Below the pieces are notes generated by a model. That model saw only the letters and a list, made by a program, of their open reading frames with translations, was not told the origin of the DNA and ran no database searches. Shown in pieces: positions 17,981 to 27,506 of a stretch of 64,000 nt of DNA. The stretch's first letter is position 1. The number at the start of each line of letters is the position of its first letter. This DNA is from CAZLFA01 sp964558665 (GTDB lineage Bacteria; Desulfobacterota; Syntrophia; Syntrophales; PHBD01): the NCBI GenBank assembly GCA_964558665.1, contig CAZLFA010000002.1, forward strand, positions 65,324-129,323, read 5' to 3'. Made by a program: the position numbers and the translations under genes.

Positions 17981-18874
17981 TCATTTCTCATTTTGAAAAA
18001 CATTCCATGCACACTCGGTCATAGGAAGATATCCCTTGTCCTGCATGATCATGTCGAGATGGACGAGGCTGATTGCCGATATCTCAAAGTCGCGCTCGTC
18101 CAGGTCCCCGATCTTGTTGAGGGTGACCAGATACCTGTTGCACTTATCGCATATGATAGCCGATTCCTGATTTCTGTCTTCCACGAAGAAGAATGTCATC
18201 CCTTCCTGTCCTTCGTTCTCGCAGTAAGGGCATATCACACGGCTGAACTTCCATTCATAACCGCACTGTGAACAATGGAGCCAGCGCTGTCCCCCTTTTT
18301 CCTGTATCATCGATAAGGACGGAAAGCTCCCGCAGATCGGGCAGTACCCTTTATGCCAGTCGATCTCCTTTAAATTGTCCATGATGGCGACGGATCTCTT
18401 CTCCAGAATAATTCTCGTCACTGTTGTAAAGAGGAAGCCGATGGTTGATGGCCTGACTGAAAAACGCGAAGCCCAGCCATCCACGACTTGTGCGGTCTTT
18501 TCAGGGAAGGCGGCGAGATAATCGGCCGGATTAATACGGCCTTCGCTTATCTGTTTTTCGATTAACGATAACTCCTCCGCCATTGCAGGAAGCCCCTGTT
18601 TCAGGTCGGGTATGGCGGCAAGCGCTATGTCGCGCGCCGGCACGTCTTCCGTCAGCAGACCGGTTTGCTTGATTACCGGGATGCCTCCCTTAAGCCTTTC
18701 ACGGTCAATTGTTTGATAATCAATATCGTTCAGCTTCAGTGATCCGATGATGCGACTCCTTGCCATAATAACGGGTTTCAGGGCGCTGAGTATCTCTCTG
18801 CTGTGCGGGTAGCTGTCCATCGCCTGTGTGATCTTCTTTTCTATCAGGGGCAGATTGTCATAACTGTTAAACAT
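17981..18874 (-). CDS. fdhE: Formate dehydrogenase accessory protein FdhE
   Basis: A 297-residue cytosolic protein. The C-terminal half has the family's rubredoxin-like CxxC pairs: CPICGS, CSQCGYEW, CPYCEN and CDKCNRYL. FdhE binds exported formate dehydrogenases with Tat signals and is needed for their activity, by interacting with the iron-sulfur catalytic subunit before transport. Its clients here would be the two Tat-type fdhA products at 20711-23779 and 27507-30608. It is transcribed alone, with an inverted-repeat element between it and the fdh operon. Confidence 0.93.
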   Translation of the reverse strand: MFNSYDNLPLIEKKITQAMDSYPHSREILSALKPVIMARSRIIGSLKLNDIDYQTIDRERLKGGIPVIKQTGLLTEDVPARDIALAAIPDLKQGLPAMAEELSLIEKQISEGRINPADYLAAFPEKTAQVVDGWASRFSVRPSTIGFLFTTVTRIILEKRSVAIMDNLKEIDWHKGYCPICGSFPSLSMIQEKGGQRWLHCSQCGYEWKFSRVICPYCENEGQEGMTFFFVEDRNQESAIICDKCNRYLVTLNKIGDLDERDFEISAISLVHLDMIMQDKGYLPMTECAWNVFQNEK

Positions 18875-18959
18875 GATGATTCAACCTTTCTTTGCAATTA
18901 TCTGACAAGCAGATTTTCTCCCGGATTACGCGATAAAATAAGTAATACTCTTTAGCACT

Positions 18960-19042
18960 CCGGTCAAACAGGCTTTCCGCGGCTCAGAATATTTTTCACA
19001 AGAAAAATATTTGATTCGCCGCTTGAAAACCTCTTTGACCGG
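18960..19042. repeat. Palindromic repeat element, copy A
   Basis: An 83-base near-palindrome with outer arms CCGGTCAAA / TTTGACCGG and an inner core GCGGCTCAGAATATTTTTC facing GAAAAATATTTGATTCGCCGC. A diverged relative sits at 34476-34601. The shared core (GCGG-TCAGAATATTTTT with AAATATTT-ATTC-CCGCTTG) is too long and specific to be chance, so this is a small repeat family of the REP/MITE kind. Confidence 0.65.
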
Positions 19043-19157
19043 GATAATATTCATTTATCTGAATACCTAAAAGCTCTATTGCATAATATGGGTTTATCAG
19101 TGTCGTAAAACTCTTCAAATATCTGCAACTGTATATAAAAATGTGGGTGAAAAGACA

Positions 19158-19197
19158 AAGAAAAAGGTTCTCCTTTTATGAGAAAAGGAGAACCTTT
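19158..19197 (-). terminator. Intrinsic terminator of the minus-strand fdh operon
   Basis: A perfect 15-bp stem (AAAGGTTCTCCTTTT / AAAAGGAGAACCTTT, loop of 5). Read on the minus strand it is followed by a T-rich tract (TTTTTCTTT). It lies 21 bases after the fdhI stop. Confidence 0.88.
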
Positions 19198-19218
19198 ACG
19201 TTTGGCCATTATAAATTA

Positions 19219-19887
19219 TCAGTGTCCGTGTGTGTCAGCGCCCTTCTCCTCGCCATAGACAACCAGCTTACCCTCGTGCTCCATCTCCTTCAACCACTTG
19301 GGATGCTGCTTTTTAAGCCATGCACGCGTCACCCAGCCGGTCGTCATCGCCGGCAGGGAACCCGGAGAACCGATCGTTCCCAGATAAAGATGCACAAAGA
19401 AGAAGGCAAAGATCGTCAAGAAACCAAGGGCGTGAAATACGATCATCCAGCGCACAAACCAGGCCGGAAAACTCAGCGGAAACCACATGATCAGCCCCGT
19501 CAGCACCATGACCGCACCGCATCCAGCCACCACCAGAAAGAACATCTTCTGGCCGGGATTGTACTTGCCGACCTCCGGAACCTTGTCCACATGCCAGACG
19601 TAACCACCGCCGCAAAGGATCCAGTCCAGGTCCTCAGGCATCGAAAACACACCCGCCTCCTTCCACCACATGCCGATGGTAAAGGCCAGCGCAAAGCCGA
19701 AAAACACTCCCGTAAAGTTGTGAACGTACTTCAAAGATTTCAATCCGCCCATCACTTCTCCGATCCAGTTGAAGGAATGGAACATCATCCCCAGACCGGT
19801 AAAACAGAGAACAATGCAGGAAATCGCCAAACACCAGTGTACTATTCTTTCAAAGGCATCAGTTGCCTGAATCAATCCTTTCCTCAT
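19219..19887 (-). CDS. fdhI: Formate dehydrogenase cytochrome b subunit (gamma), copy 1
   Basis: A 222-residue inner-membrane protein with four hydrophobic segments of the FdnI/HydC cytochrome b family: ERIVHWCLAISCIVLCFTG, a second helix with KYVHNFTGVFFGFALAF, VVAGCGAVMVLTGLIMWFPL, and FHALGFLTIFAFFFVHLYLG. The histidines in these segments are the likely haem b ligands. It passes electrons between FdhB and the quinone pool. It starts two bases after fdhB. The first 270 coding bases appear identical to the plus-strand copy at 31418, whereas the later part differs at several positions, which is the pattern left by gene conversion. Confidence 0.93.
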   Translation of the reverse strand: MRKGLIQATDAFERIVHWCLAISCIVLCFTGLGMMFHSFNWIGEVMGGLKSLKYVHNFTGVFFGFALAFTIGMWWKEAGVFSMPEDLDWILCGGGYVWHVDKVPEVGKYNPGQKMFFLVVAGCGAVMVLTGLIMWFPLSFPAWFVRWMIVFHALGFLTIFAFFFVHLYLGTIGSPGSLPAMTTGWVTRAWLKKQHPKWLKEMEHEGKLVVYGEEKGADTHGH

Positions 19888-19940
19888 CGCTATTCACCCC
19901 CTTTTGTGTTTTCATGGGTATCTTCGTCAGGCAGCTTCGG
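19618..19940 (-). repeat. Gene-converted tract, inverted copy 1
   Basis: By eye, these 323 bases are identical to the reverse complement of 31365-31687, spanning the end of fdhB and most of the first half of fdhI. Flanking fdh sequence differs at scattered sites. The two tracts are inverted and 11.4 kb apart. Confidence 0.8.
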
Positions 19941-20699
19941 CCCGTGAATGATATAGTGGAAGAACGATCCGGCCAGGACACCGCCCGCAGCCAAAAGGCT
20001 CAGCGGTTTGAGAAAATCCTTCCAGAGTATCGTCGCAATAGGCACGCTCGGATTCGCGGGAAGCTTATCGTAAACCGACGGCTTTTCATCGAGGACATAC
20101 AGCACGTGTGTACCCTTTACGAACTTGTCGCCGTAAACGTTGGCGTCTTCAAAACCGGCCTTCTTCAACTCCTCGACACGGGCATAGGCCTTCCTGGTCA
20201 TCTTGTCCCTGGCGCCGAAAGTCAGGGCACCCGTCGGGCAGGATTTTACACAGGCAGGTAAGGTAGCATCCTTGATGCGCGTAAAGCAGAGATCACACTT
20301 ATAGACCTTGTCCGTTCCGCTGTCGTAGCGGGGAATATCGAACGGACATGCAGATACGCACTCCTTGCAGCCGATGCACCTCTCATGGTTGATGCCGACT
20401 GTTCCCAGATCGGTATAATAAAGGGCGCCGCTGGGGCAGACCTTTACACAGGCGGCGTCGGTGCAGTGCATACAGCCGTCTTTGCGGAACAGCCATTTGA
20501 AAGCGCCTTTGCTGTCCTCGTATTCCTGAAAACGGATCAGCGTCCAGGTGTTCCACTGCAGATCAGGCGGATTCTGGTAACTTCCCCATTGTTTCGTTTT
20601 CAATCCGGGCATCTCGTTCCACTGCTTGCAGGCAATCTGGCAGCCCCTGCATGCCGTGCATTTTGTTACATCGATAAGTTTAACTACTTCTGTTTTCAT
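19890..20699 (-). CDS. fdhB: Formate dehydrogenase iron-sulfur subunit (beta), copy 1
   Basis: A 269-residue electron-transfer subunit with four [4Fe-4S] sites of the FdnH type: CTACRGCQIAC, CMHCTDAACVKVC, CIGCKECVSAC and CDLCFTRI with CVKSC. One C-terminal transmembrane helix (PLSLLAAGGVLAGSFFHYII) anchors it on the periplasmic face, where it carries electrons from FdhA to the cytochrome b subunit. It lies 11 bases after fdhA. The last 50 or so residues match the second copy exactly while earlier parts differ. Confidence 0.94.
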   Translation of the reverse strand: MKTEVVKLIDVTKCTACRGCQIACKQWNEMPGLKTKQWGSYQNPPDLQWNTWTLIRFQEYEDSKGAFKWLFRKDGCMHCTDAACVKVCPSGALYYTDLGTVGINHERCIGCKECVSACPFDIPRYDSGTDKVYKCDLCFTRIKDATLPACVKSCPTGALTFGARDKMTRKAYARVEELKKAGFEDANVYGDKFVKGTHVLYVLDEKPSVYDKLPANPSVPIATILWKDFLKPLSLLAAGGVLAGSFFHYIIHGPKLPDEDTHENTKGGE

Positions 20700-20710
20700 C
20701 GCTCAGTCTC

Positions 20711-23700
20711 CTATAATTTGGTCACGTTGACCATGAACGCCTTGTACTCGGGGCAGAAGGTGTTCGCGTCACCAACGGTTGGGGTTAACATATTAGTGCT
20801 GTCACTGCTGCTGTCCTTGGGGAATAGCCAGCCGTAATTGAAGGGCAGACCGACCTGATGAACTTCTTTTCCTTCAACCATAAAAGGCTTGAAGCGCTTT
20901 GTAACCATGGCGACGCAGGGAGCTTCGCCGCGTATGGATGAAACCTTGATGCGCTCGCCGTTTTTGATCTGTAATTTAGCGGCGAGTTTTTCACCGATTT
21001 CGACATAGAGTTCCGGCATGGCTTCCAGAAGCCATGCCTGCCAACGGGTCAATGCACCAGAGCACCAGTGCTCCGTGCAGGAATACGTTGTGCAGACATA
21101 GGGGAATTTCTCATTGGCATTGGCCACTTTATCCATATCACTCTTGAAGATTTCAGCGGCTGGATTAATCAACTGTCCCGACAGAGGATTCTTGGCCAGT
21201 GGTCCTTCCAGCGGTTCATAATGCTCGGGGAAGGGACCTTCAGCCATGCCCGGTCCAAACAATGCACCCAAACCGTCTTTCTGCATAATGAAGGGATATT
21301 TACCCTTTTCTTTATCCGCCTGCGGCGGCCAGGGACCATCGGGTACGTCACCAACCCACTTATCGCCCTTCCATTCAAGAATATTGCGTTTGGGATTGTA
21401 GGGCTTGCCTTTTAAATCGCAAGAAGCGCGGTTATAGAGGATGCGGCGATTGACCGGCCAGGCGAACGCCCAGTTGGGGAAGAGGCCCAACCCGGTCGGG
21501 TCTGCCTTGCCGCGAGACGCCATCTTGTTGATGCCATCCGCCGTGTAGCTTCCGGAAATGCACCAGTTGCCGCATGCCGTCTTGCCGTCTGCCTGGAGCA
21601 TGCCAAATCCCGGCACCAGTTGACCTTTCTTGAACTCGGTTTTAGTGCCCTTGGCCTTGTCTTCGATCACCGTGTCTTCCAGGAAGACGCCGTTGATCCG
21701 TTTGGCCACTTTTATCACGTCCATGTGCCCTTTGCTGTCAAGATAATCCCATTTGAGATTCACGATGGCTTCGGCATTGGGACCGCCTTCCTTTTCATAA
21801 AGCTTCTTGACTGCAGCCATAATCTTGATCTCGATTTCACCCACGGGAATAGCATCACCGGGGGCCTCGGCGGCCTTGTATTTCCACTGCACCCAGCGGC
21901 CGGAGTTGCTCTGCGAACCCTCCTTTTCCATAGTCGCTGATGCGGGAAGCAGGAAAACTTCCGTCTGGTTTTTCTTGGGATCAACACCCGGGCCTCTCCA
22001 GAATTCGTAAGTTTCATTATTGAAAATATTTTCACCCACCAGCCAATCAAGCTTTTCCATTGCCTTGCGGACTTTGTTCGTATTGGGGGAACTGACCGCC
22101 GGATCGGCGCCGATGACAAAGAATCCTTTGACCTTGCCTTCGTACATCTTGTCGAACATGTGCATCGTGGAATAGTGCTTCCCATCATCCATCTTAGGCA
22201 GCCAGGGATATCCGAATTCATTTTCTTTTGTCGCCTTGTCCTCCCACAGGGATTTCAGGAAACTGACAAAAAACTTCGGATAATTTTGATAGTAGTTTGC
22301 CGACTGCGGATCTTTGGAGACGGGTGTGTATTTTTCCAGATACTTATCCAATGTATTCAGAGAACCGGAAAGCATCTTCAGATAGCCGGGCAGGACGTTG
22401 TAGAGAATCGCATGGTCTGTGGATCCCTGGACATTGGGCTCCCCGCGCAGAGCGTTGATGCCGCCGCCGGCGATGCCCATATTGCCCAGAAGCAACTGAA
22501 TGATCGACATGGTGCGGATGTTCTGGCTTCCGGTGGTATGGTGGGTCCAACCCAGAGCGTAGCATTCCGTTCCTGCCTTGTCCGGAACACCTGTCGATGA
22601 GTATATCTCGTAGACCTTAAGCAGGTTTTCTCTCGACACACCGGTGATGCTCGATACCTTGTCCAGTGTGTAACGGGAGTAATGCTTTTTCATCATTTGG
22701 AAAACGGAGCGGGGATTGGTCAGCGTCATATCCCTTTTGGGAATGCCCTTCCCGTCTTTTTCCAGCACCCAGGTGGCCTTATCGTACTTTCTTTTCTTTG
22801 CATCATATCCGGAAAAGAGACCATCATTGAAGCTGAAGTCCGTCCCGACAATAAAGGATGCGTTTGTATAATTCAGGACATAATCCTTAAAATACTTATC
22901 TTTTTCAAATATGTAGTTGATCATGCCCCCGAGGAAAGCGATGTCTGTACCGGAGCGAAGTGGAACATGGAAATCAGAACGGGCTGATGTCCTGGTGTAA
23001 CGGGGATCGACGTGAATGATCGTTGCGCCTTTTTCTTTTGCTCTCAAGATCCACTTGAAGGCGATCGGGTGATGCTCTGCGGCATTGCTGCCCATAATCA
23101 GAATGACGTCTGCGTTCTTTAAATCACAATAGTGGTTCGTCATGGAACCGCGTCCGAACGACTCTCCCAGAGCCGCTACAGAGGGGCTGTGTCAGACCCT
23201 GGCCTGGTGATCTACATAGACAAGTCCAAGGGCCCTCGACTTGACGGTGACCAGCCAGCATTCCTCATTATCGATGTTGGAACTGCCGTAGTGACCGATA
23301 TTCTCGCAGCGGTTTACCAGTTCACCTTTGCCATTTAGCTTCACAAATTCTTTATCTCTTGTGTCCTTAACCAGACGGGCTATTCTTTCGAGCGCCCAAT
23401 TCCAGTCTTTGGTCTCCCATTCTGTTCCCCCTGGCGCCCGGTACAGAACCTTTGTCAACCGGTGCTTGTTCGCCTCGGTGAGGTCGAAGAAACCGGCGCC
23501 CTTGGCGCACAGCGAGCCTTCATTGATGGGATGATCGGCGTCGCCTTCAATATTGAAGATCTTACCGGTATTCTTGTCCACGCTACAGACAAGTCCGCAG
23601 CCAACGGAACAATAGCAGCAGATAGTCGTCACCTGTTTAGCGGCTTTGATGCGGTTCATCTTGTTGAGTTCCGCTGCATAAGCCTGGGTGGGCTGCAGAT

Positions 23701-23779
23701 TGATGCCCAGAGGTGACAGCGTCAATCCGGATGCAATCGCACCGGACAGAGTCAGGAAACCTCTCCTTGTGATGTCCAT
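20711..23779 (-). CDS. fdhA: Selenocysteine formate dehydrogenase catalytic subunit (Tat-exported), copy 1
   Basis: A 1022-residue protein when TGA at 23192-23194 is read as Sec (U196; context QARV-U-HSPSVAAL). The N-terminus MDITRRGFLTLSG is a Tat signal ending near TQAYA. A [4Fe-4S] site CCYCSVGCGLVC follows, then the molybdopterin domains (GSNAAEHHP, LGWTHHTTGSQNIR, GEPNVQGSTDH) and a C-terminal dinucleotide-binding domain. It oxidises formate in the periplasm with a W or Mo bis-MGD cofactor. AAGGAGG precedes the ATG. It heads an fdhA-fdhB-fdhI operon inverted relative to the one at 27507. A double operator lies 15 bases upstream of its start. Confidence 0.94.
23150..23194 (-). promoter_or_regulatory. 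Sec codon and SECIS region of fdhA copy 1
   Basis: On the minus strand the TGA at 23194-23192 is followed by a GC-rich hairpin with a GGCTCT apical loop flanked by CTGTAGC and GGGAG. The start of the element resembles E. coli fdnG. The frame continues open for over 800 codons. Confidence 0.75.
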
Positions 23780-23793
23780 AATGCCTCCTTAAA

Positions 23794-23828
23794 TTATGTC
23801 ATATATGACCTATGTCAATCGCGGCATA
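23794..23828 (-). promoter_or_regulatory. Double operator of the fdh motif (site 2)
   Basis: Unit 1 at 23794-23813 reads TTATGTCA-TATA-TGACCTAT, one core mismatch from the perfect palindrome. Overlapping unit 2 at 23811-23828 reads TATGTCA-ATCG-CGGCATA. The 16-base offset between the units is the same as at 5039-5073. It covers the predicted transcription start and overlaps the -10 box, so a protein bound here would most simply repress. Confidence 0.65.
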
Positions 23829-23855
23829 CATAAGGGTTTTTACAGAAACAGTCAA
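23827..23855 (-). promoter_or_regulatory. Candidate promoter of the minus-strand fdh operon
   Basis: On the minus strand TTGACT (23855-23850) and TATGTA (23832-23827) are separated by 17 bases. The -35 sequence is identical to that proposed for the soluble fdhA. Confidence 0.5.
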
Positions 23856-24144
23856 GGGAAAAGTGAATGAATAAACAACGATATTAAGCAGTTGTGGTAA
23901 ATTTAACATAACGAAATTTCAAGTGTGCTGTTTTCCGCTAATAAGCCCGTGAAAAAATGGCCATAACAGCCCACTCATATAGCCGTTGTCGCCGGTTTTC
24001 AGTTTCGTATCCACGTTAGACATTTAGATGGAATTATAGTAAATATGCTCTTAATTGTGGATTTGATGAGGATATGAATGGCTCATTATTGAATGTAAAG
24101 AATTAAATCTAATCCGACTTAAATAACCGAAAGGAACCGGTGTT

Positions 24145-24687
24145 ATGCAATTGCTTGATTCAAAACGGGTATTGGTAATCCTGTCAATATGTGTATTATT
24201 TATAGCCTGTTCGGAGAACAAGGCACCGCAAAGTATCCCGAAGACGGACAAAAGTTTTCAAGCCGACAGCCTGACCATAAAGGATTCGGACAGCGTAAAA
24301 AAAGTCAGGGGACAGGTGCTTTACGTTCCTATCTACTCGAACATTCCATGCAGGTCTGACAGGCTTTACGACCTGAGTGCCTTTATCGCCATACACAATA
24401 CGGATGTGCATAATTCCATGCGGGTAACCAAAGTTCTCTACTTCAATAACGATGGAAAACTGGTGTCCGATTTTTTAAAAAGTGAAATCTCTCTGGGGCC
24501 GATGGGAGCGACCAACTTCCACATACCCAAGCAGGACAAGAGCGGCACCGGAGCCAACTTCCTGGTTGAGTGGAAATCCGATGTCCCGATATCCGAACCT
24601 TTGATCGAGTCCGTCATGATGGACTGCGAGACGCACAAGGGTATGTCGTTCCTGAGCAAAGGCAAGGTTATAAGGGAAATCAGGTAA
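24145..24687 (+). CDS. DUF3124 lipoprotein
   Basis: A 180-residue protein with a lipoprotein signal (SICVLFIAC, lipid on Cys of residues 18-22) and a DUF3124 domain: VYVPIYSNIPC-type segment (here LYVPIYSNIPCRS), LYDLSAFIAIHNTD, and a C-terminal GTGANFLVEWKSD. The domain looks like a small beta-sandwich; function is unknown. The next gene is the KefB-like antiporter, 139 bases downstream. Confidence 0.8.
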   Translation: MQLLDSKRVLVILSICVLFIACSENKAPQSIPKTDKSFQADSLTIKDSDSVKKVRGQVLYVPIYSNIPCRSDRLYDLSAFIAIHNTDVHNSMRVTKVLYFNNDGKLVSDFLKSEISLGPMGATNFHIPKQDKSGTGANFLVEWKSDVPISEPLIESVMMDCETHKGMSFLSKGKVIREIR

Positions 24688-24826
24688 GATATTATCCCGG
24701 GTTTAGAGGCTGTATCTTCGATATAAAGTCAAGGCGGCAGCGACAAGACGACCCGGCCGGATTTTCATTATCCTTTCACAAAAAATAATCTTGAAATCTG
24801 AATTATCAACGGAGGAATGATCGCCA

Positions 24827-26563
24827 ATGGGTATTGCCGGAGACATAGCCATCATCGTCATTGCCGCTCTGCTGGGAGGGCTTGTGGCCCACTTGCTCCG
24901 GCAGCCGCTGATCATCGGCTATATATTCGCCGGTGTCGTTGTCGGGCCATATACGGGAGGGGTTACCGTTTCCGACGTCCACAATATAGAAAAACTGGCG
25001 GAGATCGGCATTGCCCTGCTGCTCTTCGCCCTGGGACTGGAGTTTTCGATACGTGAATTGAAACCTGTCCGCAAAATTGCCGTTATCGGCACTCCCATCC
25101 AGATGATTCTGACAATGGCCTTCGGATTCGCAGTCGGCCAACTGCTGGGATGGGAACGCATACCTTCGCTGTGGTTCGGTGCGCTGATTTCGCTTTCGAG
25201 CACCATGGTCATACTGAAAACACTGGAAAACCAGGGCATGATCGGCACACTGTCCAGCCGTGTCATGATCGGCATTCTCATCGTGCAGGATCTTGCCATC
25301 GTTCCTTTGTTGATCATACTGCCCAAGTTGAGCGATCCTCAAAGCGGACTGCCGATACTGGCCTTCGCAGCCATTAACGCCGCACTCTTTCTCGTGCTCA
25401 TGATCGTTCTCGGCACCCGCGTAATTCCCCACATCATGAGATCCATCGCCGGCTGGAATTCACGGGAACTGTTTCTTGTCGCTATCACGGCAATCGGACT
25501 GGGAATAGGCTACGGCACATACCTTTTCGGCCTGTCTTTCGCGTTCGGCGCTTTTGTCGCCGGCATGCTGCTCAGCGAATCCGATTACGGCTACCAGGCC
25601 TTGAGCGACATCATTCCCCTTCGCGACATCTTCAGCCTGATATTTTTTACCTCCATCGGCATGCTGCTCGATCCCGATTTTCTATTGAAGAATCTGGGAA
25701 CGATCATGCTCCTGGCGTTTATTGTCATGGCCGGAAAAGGTCTTATCTTTGCACTGCTGAGCCGTGCCTTCAGATACAGAAACGTTATACCGCTTGCCAT
25801 GGGACTGAGCCTGTCACAGGTGGGGGAGTTCTCCTTTGTGCTTGGAAGGGTGGGGGTTGCGACTAAATCGATAACGGCAGATTTTTATTCACTCGTCCTC
25901 ACCGTGACGATCGTCACCATGCTTTTGACGCCTTTTGTTTCCGGACTCACCACTCCTTTATATGCCTGGTACAGACGCCGTTCAAAGCCGGAGAGGATTG
26001 ACCCCATGCATTTCCCGGCAGCCGATCTTTTCGACCATTTTGTGATTGCCGGAGGGGGGAGAGTGGGCAGGTATGTCGCCGATGTCCTGAACCGCGTGGA
26101 GATGCCTTTCGTTATCGTAGAATACAATTCCCAAAGGGTGGACGGGCTTAAGGCATCGGGCTTTCCCGTTCTCTTTGGCGACGCGGCAAGGGAAATCATT
26201 CTGGACGCGGTTGCTCTCAGCAGAGCGAGAATGTTGATCATTACCACCCCGGTTACTATTATCTCACAGGCAATTGTGGCCCATGCGAAGAAGCTTAACC
26301 CGGAAATCCGGATTATTGCCAGGGCTGAAAACATTGAAGAGATGCTGGGCTTGCACCAGTTGGGGGTGTCACTTGTCATACAGCCTGAATTCGAGGCCAG
26401 CCTTGAATTTGCCCGGCAGGCCCTTATTTATCTTGAAGTGCCGGAAGAACGCATAAAGCAGTACACCGATGATGTCCGCAGCGACCTGTACAGGCCGCTG
26501 TATCCTGAGCCCGACAACTCAGAGAGAACTGCAGATGTCCCGGAAAAAGGTAAGTATGAATGA
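24827..26563 (+). CDS. CPA2-family cation/proton antiporter with RCK domain (KefB-like)
   Basis: A 578-residue protein. About twelve transmembrane helices (residues 1-385) carry the CPA2 motifs IGYIFAGVVVGPYTGG, LLLFALGLEFS and LSLSQVGEFSFVLG. A cytosolic TrkA-N/RCK domain follows (about 400-520) with the Rossmann GGGRVGRYVADVL and an acidic NAD(H)-binding Glu in VIVEYN. It exchanges K+ or Na+ for H+, controlled by a nucleotide. GGAGG lies ahead of the ATG at 24827. It sits between the two inverted fdh operons. Confidence 0.9.
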   Translation: MGIAGDIAIIVIAALLGGLVAHLLRQPLIIGYIFAGVVVGPYTGGVTVSDVHNIEKLAEIGIALLLFALGLEFSIRELKPVRKIAVIGTPIQMILTMAFGFAVGQLLGWERIPSLWFGALISLSSTMVILKTLENQGMIGTLSSRVMIGILIVQDLAIVPLLIILPKLSDPQSGLPILAFAAINAALFLVLMIVLGTRVIPHIMRSIAGWNSRELFLVAITAIGLGIGYGTYLFGLSFAFGAFVAGMLLSESDYGYQALSDIIPLRDIFSLIFFTSIGMLLDPDFLLKNLGTIMLLAFIVMAGKGLIFALLSRAFRYRNVIPLAMGLSLSQVGEFSFVLGRVGVATKSITADFYSLVLTVTIVTMLLTPFVSGLTTPLYAWYRRRSKPERIDPMHFPAADLFDHFVIAGGGRVGRYVADVLNRVEMPFVIVEYNSQRVDGLKASGFPVLFGDAAREIILDAVALSRARMLIITTPVTIISQAIVAHAKKLNPEIRIIARAENIEEMLGLHQLGVSLVIQPEFEASLEFARQALIYLEVPEERIKQYTDDVRSDLYRPLYPEPDNSERTADVPEKGKYE

Positions 26564-26648
26564 CGGACTGACTATGTCATGTTTTGGCGGATATTTATTC
26601 TTGACATTTAAGTCAGGAGGGTGAGTAGAAATTGAAGGGATATTCGGT

Positions 26649-27083
26649 CTATATAGTGAATGTTTTTTGATTGTTGCTACCGGTTTTTGTTTTGGGGTCG
26701 GCTACCGGTTGCTGAATAATCTTGCCATCCTTGTTTTCAGGGGAAGAAGTCTTCGTTTGAACGATGTTTATGATCTCCCTGCCGGCATCTCCCAAGATGG
26801 TTTCAATTTGTTCATCCAGCTTGTCAAAAGTGCTGATCATCTGCCTGGCTTGAGCCGTCAGGTGCATTCCCTTGCCCGTACCGTCGACTTCAACAAGTTT
26901 GATTCCCATTCTTTCTTCGGAAGCCTTTAATCTTCCCCATGCCGCCCTGTAGGACATGTTGAGCTTCTTTGCCGCGGCGTTGAGGCTGCGGCATTCATCG
27001 ATGGCTTTCAAGAGATCGTCGCGTCCCTTGCCGAAAATGACCTTACCGTCTTTTTCCAGCCAGATTTTATGGTTTATCTTCAC
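26649..27083 (-). CDS. ModE-like winged-helix DNA-binding protein without molybdate domain
   Basis: A 144-residue protein starting at GTG (GGAG seven bases upstream). Residues about 18-90 are the ModE N-terminal LysR-like winged helix: FGKGRDDLLKAIDECRSL, AAKKLNMSYRAAWGRLKASE and a wing GTGKGMHLTAQARQ. The usual C-terminal TOBE/molybdate-binding pair is missing; instead there are a short helix and a polar tail with KTKTGSNNQKTFTI. It could still sense a metal oxyanion through a partner, or act constitutively. It is encoded between two fdh operons and reads away from a perfect 12-bp-arm palindrome (27247-27274), making it the leading candidate for the fdh motif regulator. Confidence 0.85.
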   Translation of the reverse strand: MKINHKIWLEKDGKVIFGKGRDDLLKAIDECRSLNAAAKKLNMSYRAAWGRLKASEERMGIKLVEVDGTGKGMHLTAQARQMISTFDKLDEQIETILGDAGREIINIVQTKTSSPENKDGKIIQQPVADPKTKTGSNNQKTFTI

Positions 27084-27246
27084 AGAGCGTCTCCATATTG
27101 GTTCTTTGGTTAAGTTTAAGCTAACACATCACCGGATGTGCTTCAACAGAAAATGAATATAATAATAACAATTATTCACGGCATCTATGAAGCCGTTTCC
27201 ATCCGGGAACCGAAAGTTTCTGCATCCGGAGTTTCCGGACTGTAAT

Positions 27247-27274
27247 TAGGTTATGTCAATAATGACATAACCTA
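27247..27274. promoter_or_regulatory. Perfect fdh motif palindrome (site 3)
   Basis: TAGGTTATGTCA and TGACATAACCTA are perfect 12-bp arms around ATAA. It is the best copy of the TTATGTCA-N4-TGACATAA motif in the window. It lies 33 bases upstream of a -35 box for fdhA copy 2 and 164 bases upstream of the ModE-like gene, so it could serve activation of one and autoregulation of the other. Confidence 0.75.
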
Positions 27275-27306
27275 TAGAAATCATTAACAATATTGCCTCA
27301 AAAAGC

Positions 27307-27335
27307 TTGACAGAAGATAGCTTGACGTGTATACC
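27307..27335 (+). promoter_or_regulatory. Sigma70-type promoter of fdh operon copy 2
   Basis: TTGACA (27307-27312), 17-base spacer, TATACC (27330-27335). The -35 box is consensus and the spacing ideal. Confidence 0.65.
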
Positions 27336-27506
27336 AACCGCATTAGAAAAGTTCACTGATAACAGCATATTTCAGAATCTGCCAACCGAGATAACGTTCT
27401 CCGGCCAAACCGTTCAGGCAATCCTCATGATCGTGAAGGTGCCCAATGTACGCCCGGCAGGAGAGCAAGCATACATACATAAATATTTTTGAAAGGAGCA
27501 CGTAAA

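Larger units (their letters stand above)
18875..19218. other. Intergenic region between fdhE and fdhI
   Basis: Holds the palindromic repeat element at 18960-19042 and the terminator of the minus-strand fdh operon at 19163-19197. No gene is seen. Confidence 0.6.
23780..24144. other. Divergent control region of fdhA copy 1 and the DUF3124 lipoprotein
   Basis: Holds the double operator (23794-23828) and promoter (23827-23855) of the minus-strand fdh operon. The remaining 290 bases are AT-rich and must hold the lipoprotein promoter; I see no gene. Confidence 0.55.
27084..27506. other. Divergent control region: ModE-like gene and fdh operon copy 2
   Basis: Contains the perfect palindrome at 27247-27274, a strong promoter at 27307-27335 and about 160 bases of 5' leader before fdhA. 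No gene is seen; a 61-codon frame at 27307-27492 overlaps the promoter and looks random. Confidence 0.6.

Noticed and set aside
26573..26614. TATGTCA and TTGACATTTAAGTCA downstream of the KefB-like gene
   Set aside because: Located between convergent gene ends with the wrong arm order for the fdh motif; no gene starts nearby.
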